Source: Arachis hypogaea (taxonomy: Eukaryota; Streptophyta; Magnoliopsida; Fabales; Fabaceae). From it: 64,000 nt of DNA. Made by a program: the position numbers and the translations under genes. The DNA lies in the NCBI RefSeq assembly GCF_003086295.3, contig NC_092054.1:11605878-11669877 (forward strand). The letters run 5' to 3'. Each line of letters opens with the position of its first letter. Position 1 is the stretch's first letter. The notes under the pieces are model-generated. The model saw only the letters and a program-made list of their open reading frames with translations, was not told the origin of the DNA and did no database searches. Shown here piece after piece: positions 24,247 through 35,898 of this stretch.

Positions 24247-26202
24247 TGATGAGTTTGGAAAACTCTAAATTAATTTTTATGATGACTAAACATTATTAAT
24301 ATAATTATTTATAAAATTATTAATTTGATCTTAATTCATAGTTATTTAATTAATAATTTTGTTGGTGCAGATTTTGCTATTAGGCCAAAAATAAAAAAAA
24401 ATGTTGCAAGCCCATATATGCATCTTACTTTCAGCCTTGATATTAAATATGATTATGTTGGCTGAATTACTGGACCAGTTTTATTACTAAAAGCCCAATG
24501 TGCCTCTTTGCTTTGTTCAAAACATATTATATTAAATGGCTGAAGCAATTTGTGTTTAATTGGGTCAGAATCATGTTGAACTAAGCCCAAAATTATATTG
24601 CTTGGAGATAGCTTACATGGTCCGAAACCATTAAGCAAAGAAAGCAAAAGTTCATTGCTTCCAAACGGATCTCACTCTTTCATCATATGGATCTCAAATT
24701 CAATTAATTTGAATTTAACTTACATTGGAAACCATGAGAGAGAAAGTGTGATTGATATGATTGACTGCATTAATGCTACACGCTACTCAGCAATAGAGGG
24801 AAGTAAAAAGCAACTCATTATAATTAATTTGTTCTATTTCATTTAATTGCTTTCAAACTCTATCTTCTCTCTCAACTCTCTTATCTTTTCGGTCATTACA
24901 CAGCAAAACATGGAAGCTACAACTAGCCACCGAAGAGAAGGAGATGCACGCTACAAGACCATCAAAATGATGGCAAGAAAAAGCAAACTAAAAGTATGCT
25001 GTGGCTAAGATTCTCATTCACTTGTGGTAAGATTTGGTGAAGAGATCTTGGCTTCTCCATACCAAAAATGGTTGAAGAAGATATCGGTCAGAGAAGAAGA
25101 ATCTTAGAGGGATGGCTTGTCTCTAATTCTGCTCAACCACTACAGGAAGTAGCTATAGTGGCTACGTGATGGAAGAGGCAGAGATTGGAGCAGATGAAGA
25201 TATCATCATCATGAAGCATCAAGGGCCAGGAGTTTATCTTAGAGATCAAGGCAAGGATGGAGGGCTCGGATTGATGAAGATTGGTGACCAAGGAAGGACT
25301 AGAGGTAATTGCATGTTGGGTTTTGTATGAGTTATCTCTTCTCTCTCTCTGGCCGAACCGGTTCTGGTTGAAGAAGAAGAAGATTAGCTTGGTTTGTTTG
25401 GTTTCAACCTTGGAGGCTTCTCCCTATAAGTAAGGGTGAACAGTCAAGGTTTGATTTAAGTAAAAGAGTGAGCACAGAATTTCTATAGCTCCCCAAACTT
25501 ACAGAAGTTCTTCTCCTTCAATGTTTTCATTTTGTATTTTTCTATTTAATTTTGTCATGTCTTGAGTCTCATGGAAAAAAGGCAAACAGTGAGGTTTGTA
25601 ATGAAAAAGCCATAGAGCGAAAAAAGGCAGAGAGTGCAAAATTAAAAAAAAAAAAGCCATAGATGTCCTTAGAGGTCCTTTGTACATCTGTGTTGTGTTT
25701 CATGATTCTGTGAGAATCTCCTTGCAAGTTGGGTTAGCACTTAGCAGTTGAAAGCTTGGCAGTGACCAAGTCAAGTTCAGGATTGGGTTTAGATTCTGGA
25801 CTTGTCCCAGATAGGAAGGGTAGTTCCTAGGGAGAATTGGTGTTTGTAATCAAGAATGATTATAGTGAAATTTCATCATTGTTGTGATGGAGACTGGTTG
25901 TAGGCTGCCTTGCACTTAGCAGCTGAACCAGGATATATCTTGGTGTAATTCTCTCTCTCTTCTACTTCATTTCTGTTTCTGCTGTCCAGGAGATAAAACT
26001 GAAAATATCTCGTGCTAATCGACGAGACAAAAAGAAAAGTCTCGTGGCTGGGTACGAGAAAAAAGAAAAAAGTCTCGTGGCTGGGTACGAGACAAAAAGG
26101 AAAAAAGTCTCCAGAAGCTGCTTCAAAGACCAACAAGTATTATTGAGTAAGAAAATGGGGCTAAGATTCAACCCCCCTTCTCTTAGCCACTGAAAACCAT
26201 CA
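24247..26202 (+). repeat. 5' LTR of the Sirevirus-type element
   Basis: This LTR is 1956 bp. A TATA-like CTATAAGTA near 25422 probably marks the promoter. Near its 3' end (about 26007-26095) there are tandem copies of a hairpin-forming motif, CTCGTGGCTGGGTACGAG. By eye it is about 96-97% identical to the 3' LTR. Confidence 0.94.
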
Positions 26203-26238
26203 ATTGGTATCAGAGTTTGGTCTCAAAGAGATCAAGCT

Positions 26239-27975
26239 TTGCAACTTGGAGAAAAGATCCAGATGGCAGAAAACAGTGGCTCAAATATCGTGTCTTACAA
26301 CCTGACCAAAGGACAGTCAAGCAACAGACCTCCTCTTTTCAATGGAAAAAACTACACCTATTGGAAGGAGAGAATGAAGATCTTTGTGCAAGCAGTGGAT
26401 TACAGACTTTGGAAGATTATCCTGGAGGGTCCTCAATATCCAACCGTCATAAGTGCTGAAGGAGTTGTCTTTCTTAAACCAGAAGCAAGCTGGACCAAAG
26501 AAGACAAAAAGAAAGTTGAAGTCAACGCCAAGGCCATCAACTTACTCAACTGTGCTATCAGCTTCGAGAAATACCGATGGGTATCACGATGTACAACGGC
26601 AAAGAAAATCTGGGACAAACTTCTAGTTACTCATGAAGGAACCACCATTGTAAAGAAGACCAGGATAGATATGTTAAACAGAGAGTATGAAATGTTTGCA
26701 ATGAAGGAAGGAGAATCCATTGATGAATTGTTTGAGCGCTTCAACACCATCATTGTCGGCTTGGATGCTATGAGAATCAAGTATCTTGAATCTGTGCTAG
26801 TGAGAAGAGTGTTGAGATGTCTCACAAAAGAGTGGGAAATAAAAGCATTAATTATTTATGAGAGTAGTGGTCTTGACTCCATGACATATGATGATTTGAG
26901 AGGAAATTTACTTGCTTTTGAAGACACTTATTTGAAAAAGGATTCAAAAAAGAAAGGAATTGCTTTTACATTTGTGACTAACCCCCTGGATGATGAATCC
27001 AGTGATTCTGAAAATGAATTTGTGTTGTTTGCCAAAAAATTCAGGAAAATGGTGAAGCTCAAGGAGAGAGGCAAAGGAGGCAGCTCAAGAAAACAGAAGA
27101 AAGATCTCAGCAAGGTGACATGCTACAACTGTAAGAAAACGGGGCATTTCAAATCTGACTGCCCTTAGTTGAAGAAGGAAAAAAAGCTGAAGAAAGGAAA
27201 GAAAAAGGGTATGATGGCATCATAGGAAGATCTAGAAAATGATTTAGAAGACGATGAAGAATCCGAAACCATGTCTCAACCATGTCTTATGGCTGACCAC
27301 GTTGAACAGGTAATCATCCCTAACCCTAACACTGAATCTCTTCACCTTATGATAGATCATCTTTCTGAAAAAATAAGATGCTTTTTGCTGGATAATCAAG
27401 AACTTGAACAACAAATCATCATTCTTAAAGCAGAAAATGGATTTCTCAAAGAAAAACTAAGGGAGGCCGAAACTGCTTGTGATCTTGTTGAAGAAAATAA
27501 GCAGTTAAAAGCCCAACTTAGGAGCTGTGAAAGTGACCATTCAATTGTTGCATATGTAAATTGTTTTAAAGAAAATGAAGAGTTGCTTAAAGAGGTCAAA
27601 AGACTTAAAGAAGACTTAGCCAAGTTCACTCAAAGTTCTGAAAATCTTAATCAAATCTTGGCTAGTCAAAAATCTCTTTATGATAAAGCTGGCTTGGGGT
27701 TCTATAAATCTGTTGAGAAACCTCATTTTGAAAATATTGCCTCATCTTCAAATGATACAAGATTTCAAAACCCAACAAGCTTTAACAAAACAGCAACTCC
27801 AAAGTTTTGTAGACTATATAACCGAAATGGACACTTTCCCATTCAATGCTTTTTTGGTGAGAGGATGATAGGTGATAAAGTTTATAAAGTTGTTTTTTAT
27901 TATAATGGCTTAGGACATAAGAGATGGTTTAACGTGAAAGGATCCAAAAAAATTTGGATACCTAAGGTCACTTGA
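26239..27975 (+). pseudogene. Sirevirus gag, interrupted
   Basis: The first part (to 27168) is a Gag of about 300 residues with the UBN2/Copia-type fold region and a CX2CX4HX4C zinc knuckle (CYNCKKTGHFKSDC, about 27121-27162) that binds element RNA. Stops at 27166 (TAG) and 27223 (TAG) interrupt the same frame. The following open part, 27271-27972, is rich in Glu, Leu and Lys (a coiled-coil-like stretch around 27380-27640) and ends with a Cys/His-containing segment. Such a long coiled-coil extension between Gag and protease is typical of Sireviruses. A TGA at 27973 and a frame change before 28019 separate it from protease. The upstream ATG at 26239 or the one at 26263 could be the start. Confidence 0.88.
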
Positions 27976-28018
27976 GCTTGTTTTGTAGGTATGCCTAGCA
28001 TCCAAACGGAAGGAGAAT

Positions 28019-31000
28019 ATGTGGTATATGGACAGTGGATGCTCTAGGCATATGACCGGAAAGACAACCTTCTTCATAAAGCTTGATGAATATGATGGAG
28101 AATTTGTCACTTTTGGTGATGATGCTAAAGGAAAGATAGTGGCTGTTGGAAAAGTTGGTAAAAGCTTTTCATCTTGTATAAATGATGTTCTTCTTGTAAA
28201 TGGTTTGAAATATAATTTACTTAGTGTAAGCCAATTGTGTGATCTAGGTTTTGAAGTTATTTTTAGAAAGTTTGTGTGTTTGGTTGTTTGTGAAAAATTT
28301 GGGGATATTTTGTTTGAGTCTAAAATGTGCAATAATGTGTATGGTTTGACTCTTAAGGACTTGAAAGAACAAAATGTAACATGTTTTACTTCTATTGAAT
28401 CTGAAAAATGGCTATTGCATAGAAAGTTAGGTCATGCTAGCATGTACCAAATTTCTAAGCTAGTTAAGAAAAATCTGGTTAGAGAAATTCCAAATATCAA
28501 ATTTGATAAGGATCTTACTTATAATGCTTGTCAACTGGGCAAACAAGTAAAATTCTCTTTTAAATCAAAAGATGGAATCTCAACCAAAAGGTCATTAGAG
28601 ATGTTACACATTGATCTTTTTGGTCCAACAAGAACCCAAAGTTTAGGATGTAAACACTATGGTCTTGTGGTGGTAGATGATTACTCTAGATTTGGTTGGG
28701 TACTTTTTCTTGCTCATAAAAATGATACTTTTCATGCTTTTTCAACTCTTTGCAAGAAAATTTAAAATGAAAAAGATTTAAAAATTGCCCATTTGAGAAG
28801 TGATCACGGAAGAGAATTTGAAAACTAAGACTTTAAAAAATTCTGTGATGACTTTGGAATTGCTCATAACTTTTCATACCCTAGAACCCCTCAACAAAAT
28901 GGGGTGGTTGAGAGAAGGAATAGAAGCCTTCAAGAGATGCCTAGGGCCATGCTTTGTGAGAATGAGATTCCTAAATTTCTATGGGCTGAAGCTGTAAATA
29001 CAGCTTGTTACATTTTGAATAGGACAATTATTAGAAAAGGGTTGAAGAAAACTCCCTATGAATTATGGAAAGGAACCCCTCCAAATCTTAAGTATTTTCA
29101 TGTTTTTGGATGCAAATGCTTTGTACTTAACAATAAAAAAAACCTTGGCAAATTTGATCTAAAATCCTATGAAGGGATGTTTGTTGGATACTCCACCACT
29201 AGCAAGGCCTATAGGGTTTATCTCAAAGAACATAGGACCATAGAGGAATCCATACATGTTACTTTTTGTGATTCTAATTTAATTCCCAGTACTGTGATAG
29301 ATAATGATTCAGATTGTGAAGAAGCTGGAACAAATAAAGAGAATCCCAAGTCTGCTCAAAATGAAGAATCTGCCAGTCCATTTTTGTCTCGTCAGATTGG
29401 AGGAGACATTTTCATTTTGTCTCCTGAGCCAGCAAGAGAAATTGAAACAGTGAGATCCACAGAAGCTCATCAAAGCTCAACACCAATCTGGAAGCCTAGA
29501 GAATGGAAGTCCATGAGGGGTTATCCTCATGACTTTATCATTGGTGATCCCTCTCAAGGTGTATCAACAAGATCCTCAACCAAAAGACAATCCGAACCAA
29601 GCAATTTTGCCTTCTTGTCACAAATGGAGCCCAATAATATAAAACAAGCTCTTGAAGATCCTTCATGGGTCAAAGCAATGCAAGAAGAGCTTGCTCAATT
29701 CGACAAGAATGAGGTTTGGACACTAGTACCTCATCCGGATGGTAAGAAAGTGACGGGTACTAAGTGGGTCTTTAAAAATAAACTTGGTGAGGATGGACAA
29801 GTTGTTCGTAACAAGGCTAGATTAGTGGCCCAAGGTTACGACCAAGAAGAGGGTATAGATTTTGATAAGTCTTTTGCACCGGTAGCTAGAATGAAAGCAA
29901 TTAGGTTGCTTCTTGCCTATGCTGCCCATAAGGGTTTCAAAATGTTTCAAATGGATGTTAAATGTGTTTTTCTTAATGGCTTTATTGATAGAGAAGTGTA
30001 TGTGGCTCAACCCCCCGGCTTTGAATATAAAGATTTTCCAAATCATGTTTTTAAACTCTCAAAAGCCCTTTATGGCCTTAGGCAAGCTCCAAGAGCTTGG
30101 TATGAAAGGCTTAGTGCCTTCCTATTGGAAAATCACTTTCAAAGGGGAACCACCGACACAACTTTATTCATTAAAGCATCTAATGATGATATTCTCCTAG
30201 TTCAAGTTTATGTAGATGACATTGTATTTGGTTCGGCCAATGAGTCCTTGTGTGAAGAGTTTGGAAAACTCATGACTAATGAGCTTGAGATGAGTTTAAT
30301 GGGAGAGCTAACTTTTTTTCTTGGCCTCCAAATTAAACAAACTCCTAGTGGTACCCTTATTCACCAAGGAAAGTATGCAAAAGAACTTATAAAAAAGTTT
30401 GGCTTAGAAAATTTCAAACCAATGGGTACACCAATGCATCCAAACACAAAACTTGAAAAGGATGATGATGGCAAAGATGTGGATGAAACAAGGTATAGAG
30501 GAATGATAGGTTCACTCATGTACCTTACTTCCTCTAGACCGGATATTGTTCAAAGTGTGGGTGTATGCTCAAGATTTCAATCTCACCCAAAAGAATCCCA
30601 TCTTTCAGCCGTCAAGCGCATCATTAGATACATTAAGGGGACTAGTGATTATGGCTTGTGGTATTCAAAATCTGATAACTTTAGTGCAGTAGGGTTTTGT
30701 GATGCAGATTATGTGGGAGATAGGGTGGATAGACAGAGTACCTCCGGCATGTGTTGCTTCCTTGGAAGCTCACTCCACATGTGGTCAAGCAAAAAATAAG
30801 CCACAGTGGCTCTATCCACAGCTGAAGCTGAATACATTTCTGCATCTGCATGTTGTTCATAATTAATTTGGTTAAAAACGCAGTTGGAAGATTACAAATT
30901 AAAGATCAATAATATACCCCTGTTTTGTGATAATATGAGTGCTATAAATATTTCAAAAAATCCAGTTCTGCACTCAAGAACCAAGCACATTTAAATTAAA

Positions 31001-31168
31001 TATCATTTCATTAGAAAACATGTGCAAAAGGGTACTATTGATATTCAATTTGTAAAATCTGAAGACCAACTTGCTGACATTTTTACAAAACCCCTCTGTG
31101 AAGACAGATTCTGCACTTTGAGAAAAAGTTTGGGAATGATTGATTTAAGGTCTATTGATAACTTGTGA
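28019..31168 (+). pseudogene. Sirevirus pol (protease, integrase, RT, RNase H), interrupted
   Basis: The protease motif DSG is at 28031-28039. The pre-integrase zinc region shows WLLHRKLGH, but the first Cys of its CX2C pair is Tyr (YNACQLGK). The integrase core is marked by HIDLFGP (about 28605), SDHGREF (about 28799) and NGVVERRN (about 28897). Reverse transcriptase follows with an intact catalytic YVDD (about 30206), then RNase H (about 30680-31120). Stops interrupt the single frame at 28763, 28826, 30797, 30860 and 30992, and the frame ends at 31166-31168. The longest uninterrupted part is 28829-30796. The polyprotein is dead as written, although the reverse-transcriptase domain itself is unbroken. 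Confidence 0.92.
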
Positions 31169-31235
31169 AATTTTGATTCTGCTCAGTTTTGTCTCATAGG
31201 AAAGGAGGAGATAAAAATCAGAGTGTGTTGGAAGG

Positions 31236-33938
31236 GCTGTGATCAAGGGGGAGACTGCGCTGAAATTAATTCTAATAGGCCCCACCAAATTTTCTTGACC
31301 TCACTCTGACCGTTTTATTAGTTTCTCTTTGTGTAAGTCACAATCTCCTTTTGTTGTCTCATCAAATCTTGTTGGAAGAGGATGTTGTCAAATCAAATCT
31401 TTTTCTTCATCTAATCCCTTGATTCTAGGAAACCACTTTTCAGTTTATTTCAAATAAAAGAGAAACTTCCTTGGGTATTAACCGCTCCTTAATGGTCATT
31501 AAAATCCCTCCAATTCTCTCTCCACTCCACATTTAATGCTTCCCTAACCTCCCTCATCCCTCACTCAATTCGGTTTCTATTCAACCCCCCATCTTCCACT
31601 TCTCCATTTTCATTACCATGAAAAAGAAAACTGCCCCTAGAAAAAGTGAAAGGATTCTATTCTCTCAAAAACCGTCCACACCACAAACTCACACTCACAT
31701 CCATATCCATTCTATATCCTCATCTTCTCCTTCACCACCCTCGAAACAAACAGACACCATGAGAAGGAAAGTCATAGTCACGAAAACCTCTTCAAGGAAA
31801 AAGAAGGAAAATGTTCTTGTGGCAGAAGAGGAAGAATCACACACCTCAACCATTCCATCACCACCACCATCTCCACCGAAGAAAGCCACACCCGGAAGGA
31901 ATACCCAGAAAACAAAAGGGTTCGCGCTGCACAACACCAAGGAACCAGCCAACCTGGAGTCCTTGGATTTCAAGAACAAATTCAGCAAACCACACTCTCA
32001 CTATGATCCTGCCAGGTTCAACTCATGTGCTTCATATGAATTCCATAAGGAGGTTCTGGAAAAACGCCATCCCTGTGCCACCTATCTCGTCAATCTCGAC
32101 TCACTCACCAACAAGGGGATAAATGTTTCTTCTCTTTTTGAACTTCTCCAATGGACACCACTGCTTCACATCTAGAAACCGGTTTACCCCGGTTTGGTAC
32201 GTGAGTTCTATGCCAACATGCGACTGATTGATGGCACCATCCATTCTTATGTGAAGAGGATTCACATAGCTCTTGACTCTGGAACTATTGGGACGGCTCT
32301 AGGCTACAAAGAGGAGGGGCCGAAAGCATATATGGCCGAGAAATAGGACTCTCAGGTCGGAGTCACCTATAAGATTGTCCTCCAACATATCTGTGAAAAC
32401 CTATCCAGCTTGGATGGCACAACTCCTACCCACAAAGCCCTCGGTCCTACCAACTCTCTGCTTCACAGGATCATCACCCACATCCTGACCCCTCAAAGCG
32501 GCTCCCATAATAGAGTAACATTCTCTGACTCTCTCATCATTTTTTCTCTTGTTACATCTACTCCTATATCATTTGGTTACCTTATGATTAGACATATGTG
32601 GGAATCAGTTAAAAGCACCAAAAAGGTGAATCTACCCTATGGGATGTTTTTAACAAGTATATTTGAATATTTTAAAATTGATCTCCTAAATGAGGCTGTA
32701 GAAAACAAGGTATCTATGATTAAATGAGGAGGAGCTGTTAAAGGAACCAAAGGGAAGAAATCTGTGGCTTCGGATAGTGAATATGAAAGTCGGCTTGAGT
32801 CCTCCAAGACAACCGAATCTATCAAAGAAATTCTCACAGAATGTTCAAACATGTCAGAACTCATGGTACAATCCCATAAGACGGCACGCAAGCTAGCCTA
32901 TGAAAATGAAAAGGCTTGGATGAGATGCAAGGACAGGGTAAGTCTGATGCTGGAGAGCCTTGAGGAGGAGTTGGGAGCTGCTAGTGACGAAGGGGCTGAG
33001 GAATCTGAGCTTCATTTATCTGATGATTAATCTGTTTAGTATTTGATATTGGCATGTTTAGGCTCAATTTGATACTCTATTTTGTCTGTTTGGATACTGT
33101 TGGACCTATGACTTGATGATACACTTTTAACATTTTGTGTATATTTTGCATATTTTGTGTTCTATGTCATTTTTTGCAGGAGCCCTTGATGCCAAAAGGG
33201 GGATAAATGGTGCAGAAAAATTGAAATTAACAAAACAGGAATGAAATCCTTTTGAGGATTCATGATCACCCTTGTTTCAATGTCTTGTTGAGATGATACA
33301 TTTGATGTTGATAATGCATGTTGATAATGCATTTGTTCTATCTTGATTGCTGCTGCTGCCTGATGTTTATCTTGGTAAAATGCTTGTTTGATTGTAATTG
33401 TGATGCATTTGTCTTACCTTGATAAAATGATTGTTGTTTTATTTTTAGCAGTTCCTTTAAGTTGTGATATATGAAGTTTGATAGTTGCTATGGTTTGAGA
33501 TGATCATGGTTGATTAGAAAAATTTTCCTTGCTATGATTAAGTTGCTCTGATTTATTCTTTGAAAAATACTTTCAAAATAACTTGAAAAGAAACTTCAGG
33601 AAACATCAATATTTGTTTGCATCAATTGTTTTGTAAGGGATTGAGCAGAAAATCAAATTATTGATACCAAATAAGTTTTGATTATCATTCAATTCTACTC
33701 ATAAATCAAGCCATTCAACATTACATAATGAATATGTTGAATAACATTGTTGCCTTAGACTTGATAAAAATTGTTACAGGCATAAAGCTTCCCTTGGTAA
33801 AATAGCATACATTAAGGGGGAGCCATGTGACAATTAGAAAGGGGGAGAAATTCAAATATTCAAAGGGAGTATTCTATACTTTAATCTTTAATTTCTTTTT
33901 ATTTCAATTTTAATAATATTTGTCATCAAGGGGGAGAT
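31236..33938 (+). promoter_or_regulatory. Multiple polypurine tracts of the Sirevirus element
   Basis: Purine blocks of the form AAGGGGGAGA or AAAGGGGGAT occur at about 31238, 33194, 33813, 33838 and, at the LTR border, about 33927. The last one primes plus-strand DNA synthesis. Extra upstream copies are a known habit of Sireviruses; their role is not settled. Confidence 0.7.
31618..33030 (+). pseudogene. Sirevirus env-like third reading frame, interrupted
   Basis: A reading frame of about 470 codons lies downstream of pol, starts at the ATG at 31618, and is interrupted in frame by TAG at 32173, TAG at 32344 and TGA at 32725. It has a Ser/Pro/Lys-rich N-terminal part (about 31660-31910), a central conserved-looking part (about 31930-32700) and an acidic C-terminal part. 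A protein in this position is called env-like in SIRE1 and relatives, but no function has been shown for it. I see no clear signal peptide or fusion-peptide-like membrane segment. The 450 bases between pol and this frame hold no other gene. Confidence 0.78.
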
Positions 33939-35888
33939 TGATGAGTTTGGAAAACTCTAAATTAATTTGATGATGACTAAACATTATTAATATAATTATT
34001 TACAAAATTATTAATTTGATCTTAATTCATAGTTATTTAATTAATAATTTTGTTGGTGCAGATTTTGCTATTGGGCCGAAAATAAAAGAAAATGTTGCAA
34101 GCCCATATATGCATATTACTTTCAGCCTTGATATTAAATATGATTATGTTGGCTGAATTACTGGGCCAGTTTTATTACTAAAAGCCCAATGTGCCTCTTA
34201 TCTTTGTTCAAAGCATGTTATATTAAATGGTTGAAGCAATTTGTGTTTAATTGGGCCAGAATCATGTTGAACTAAGCCCAATATCATATTGCTTGGAGAT
34301 AGCTTACATGGTCCGAAACCATTAAGCAAAGAAAGCAAAAGTTCATTGCTTCCAAACGGATCTCACTCTTTCATCATATGGATATCAAATTTAATTAATT
34401 TGAATTTAACTTACATTGGGAACCATGAGAGAGAAAGTGTGATTGACATGATTGATTGCATTAATGCTACACGCTACTCAGCAATAAAGGGAAGTAAAAA
34501 GCAACTCATTTTAATTAATTTGTTCTATTTCATTTAATTGCTTTCAAACTCTATCTTCTCTCTCAACTCTCTTCTCTTTTCGGTCATTACACAGCAAACC
34601 ATGGAAGCTACAACTAGCCACCGAAGAGAAGGAGATGCACGCTACAAGACCATCAAAATGATGGCAAGAGAAAGCAAACTAAAAGTATGCTGTGGCTAAG
34701 ATTCTCATTCACTTGTGGTAAGATTTGGTGAAAAGATCTTGACTTCTCCATACCAAAAATGGTTGAAGAAGATATCGGTCAGAGAAGAAGAATCTTGGAG
34801 GGATGGCTTGTCTCTGATTCTGCTCAACCACCACAGGAAGTAACTACAGTGGCTACGTGATGGAAGAGGCAGAGATTGGAGCAGATGAAGCTATCATCAT
34901 CATGAAGCATCAAGGGCCAGGAGTTCATCTTGGAGATTAAGGCAAGGATGGAGGGCTCGGATTGATGAAGATTGGTGACCAAGGAAGGACTAGAGCTAAT
35001 TGCATGTTGGGTTTTGCATGAGTTATCTCTTCTCTCTCTCTGGCCGAACCTGTTCTGGTTGAAGAAGAAGAAGATTGGCTTGGTTTGTTTGGTTTCAACC
35101 TTGGAGGCTTCTCCCTATAAGTAAGGGTGAACAGTCAGGGTTTGATTTAAGGAAAAGAGTGAGCACAAAATTCCTATAGCTCCCCAAGCTTACAGAAGTT
35201 CTTCTCCTTCAATTTTTTCATTTTGTATTTTTCTGTTTAATTTTGTCATGTCTTGAGTCTCATGGGAAAAAGGCAAACAGTGATGTTTGTAATGAAAAAG
35301 CCATAGAGCGGAAAAAGACAGAGAGTGCAAAATAAAAAAAAAAACCATTGATGTCCTTAGAGGTCCTTTGTACATCTGTGTTGTGTTTCATGATTCTGTG
35401 AGAATCTCCTTGCAAATTGGGTTAGCACTTAGCAGTTGAAAGCTTGGCAGTGACCAAGTCAAGTTCAGGATTGGGTTTAGATTCTGTACTTGTCCCGGAT
35501 AGGAAGGGTAGTTCCTAGGGAGAATTAGTGTTTGTAATTAAGAATGATTATAGTGAAATTCCATCATTGTTGTGATGGAGACTGGATGTAGGCTGCCTTG
35601 CACTTAGCAGCTAAACCAGGATATATCTTGGTGTAATTCTCTCTCTCTTCTACTCCATTTCTGTTTCTGCTGCCCAGGAGATAAAACTGAAAATATCTCG
35701 TGCTGATCGACGAAACAAAAAGAAAAGTCTCGTGGCTGGGTACGAGACAAAAGAAAAAGTCTCGTGGGTGGGTACGAGACAAAAAGGTAAAAAGTCTCCA
35801 GAAGCTGTTTCAAAGACCAACAAGTATTATTGAGTAAAAAAAGGGGGCTAAGATTCAACCCCCTTCTCTTAGCCACTGAAAACCATCA
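33939..35888 (+). repeat. 3' LTR of the Sirevirus-type element
   Basis: This LTR is 1950 bp and directly follows the polypurine tract at about 33925-33938. It has the same start, end and internal landmarks as 24247-26202, including the hairpin motif array at about 35694-35782. Confidence 0.94.
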
Positions 35889-35898
35889 ACATCATAGC

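Larger units (their letters stand above)
24242..35893 (+). mobile_element. Full-length Sirevirus-type (SIRE) Copia retrotransposon
   Basis: The element proper is 24247-35888 (11.6 kb). LTRs of about 1.95 kb begin TGATGAGTTTGG and end AACCATCA. The flanks are ATATC (24242-24246) and ACATC (35889-35893), a 5-bp duplication with one change. The primer-binding site TGGTATCAGAG, complementary to initiator-Met tRNA, starts two bases after the 5' LTR. The polypurine tract AAGGGGGAGAT abuts the 3' LTR. The order gag, protease, integrase, reverse transcriptase, RNase H, then an extra env-like frame, with very long LTRs and several extra polypurine tracts, is characteristic of plant Sireviruses. The coding regions carry many stops, so it is non-autonomous now. 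Confidence 0.96.

Noticed and set aside
25876..26171. Frames of 69-86 codons on the - strand near the end of the 5' LTR
   Set aside because: They arise from the repeated hairpin motif in the LTR (translated as repeated SYPATRLF-like units) and recur in the other LTR copies; there is no evidence of expression.
31695..31988. 97-codon - strand frame opposite the env-like region
   Set aside because: It is an antisense shadow of the Ser/Pro-rich start of the env-like frame.
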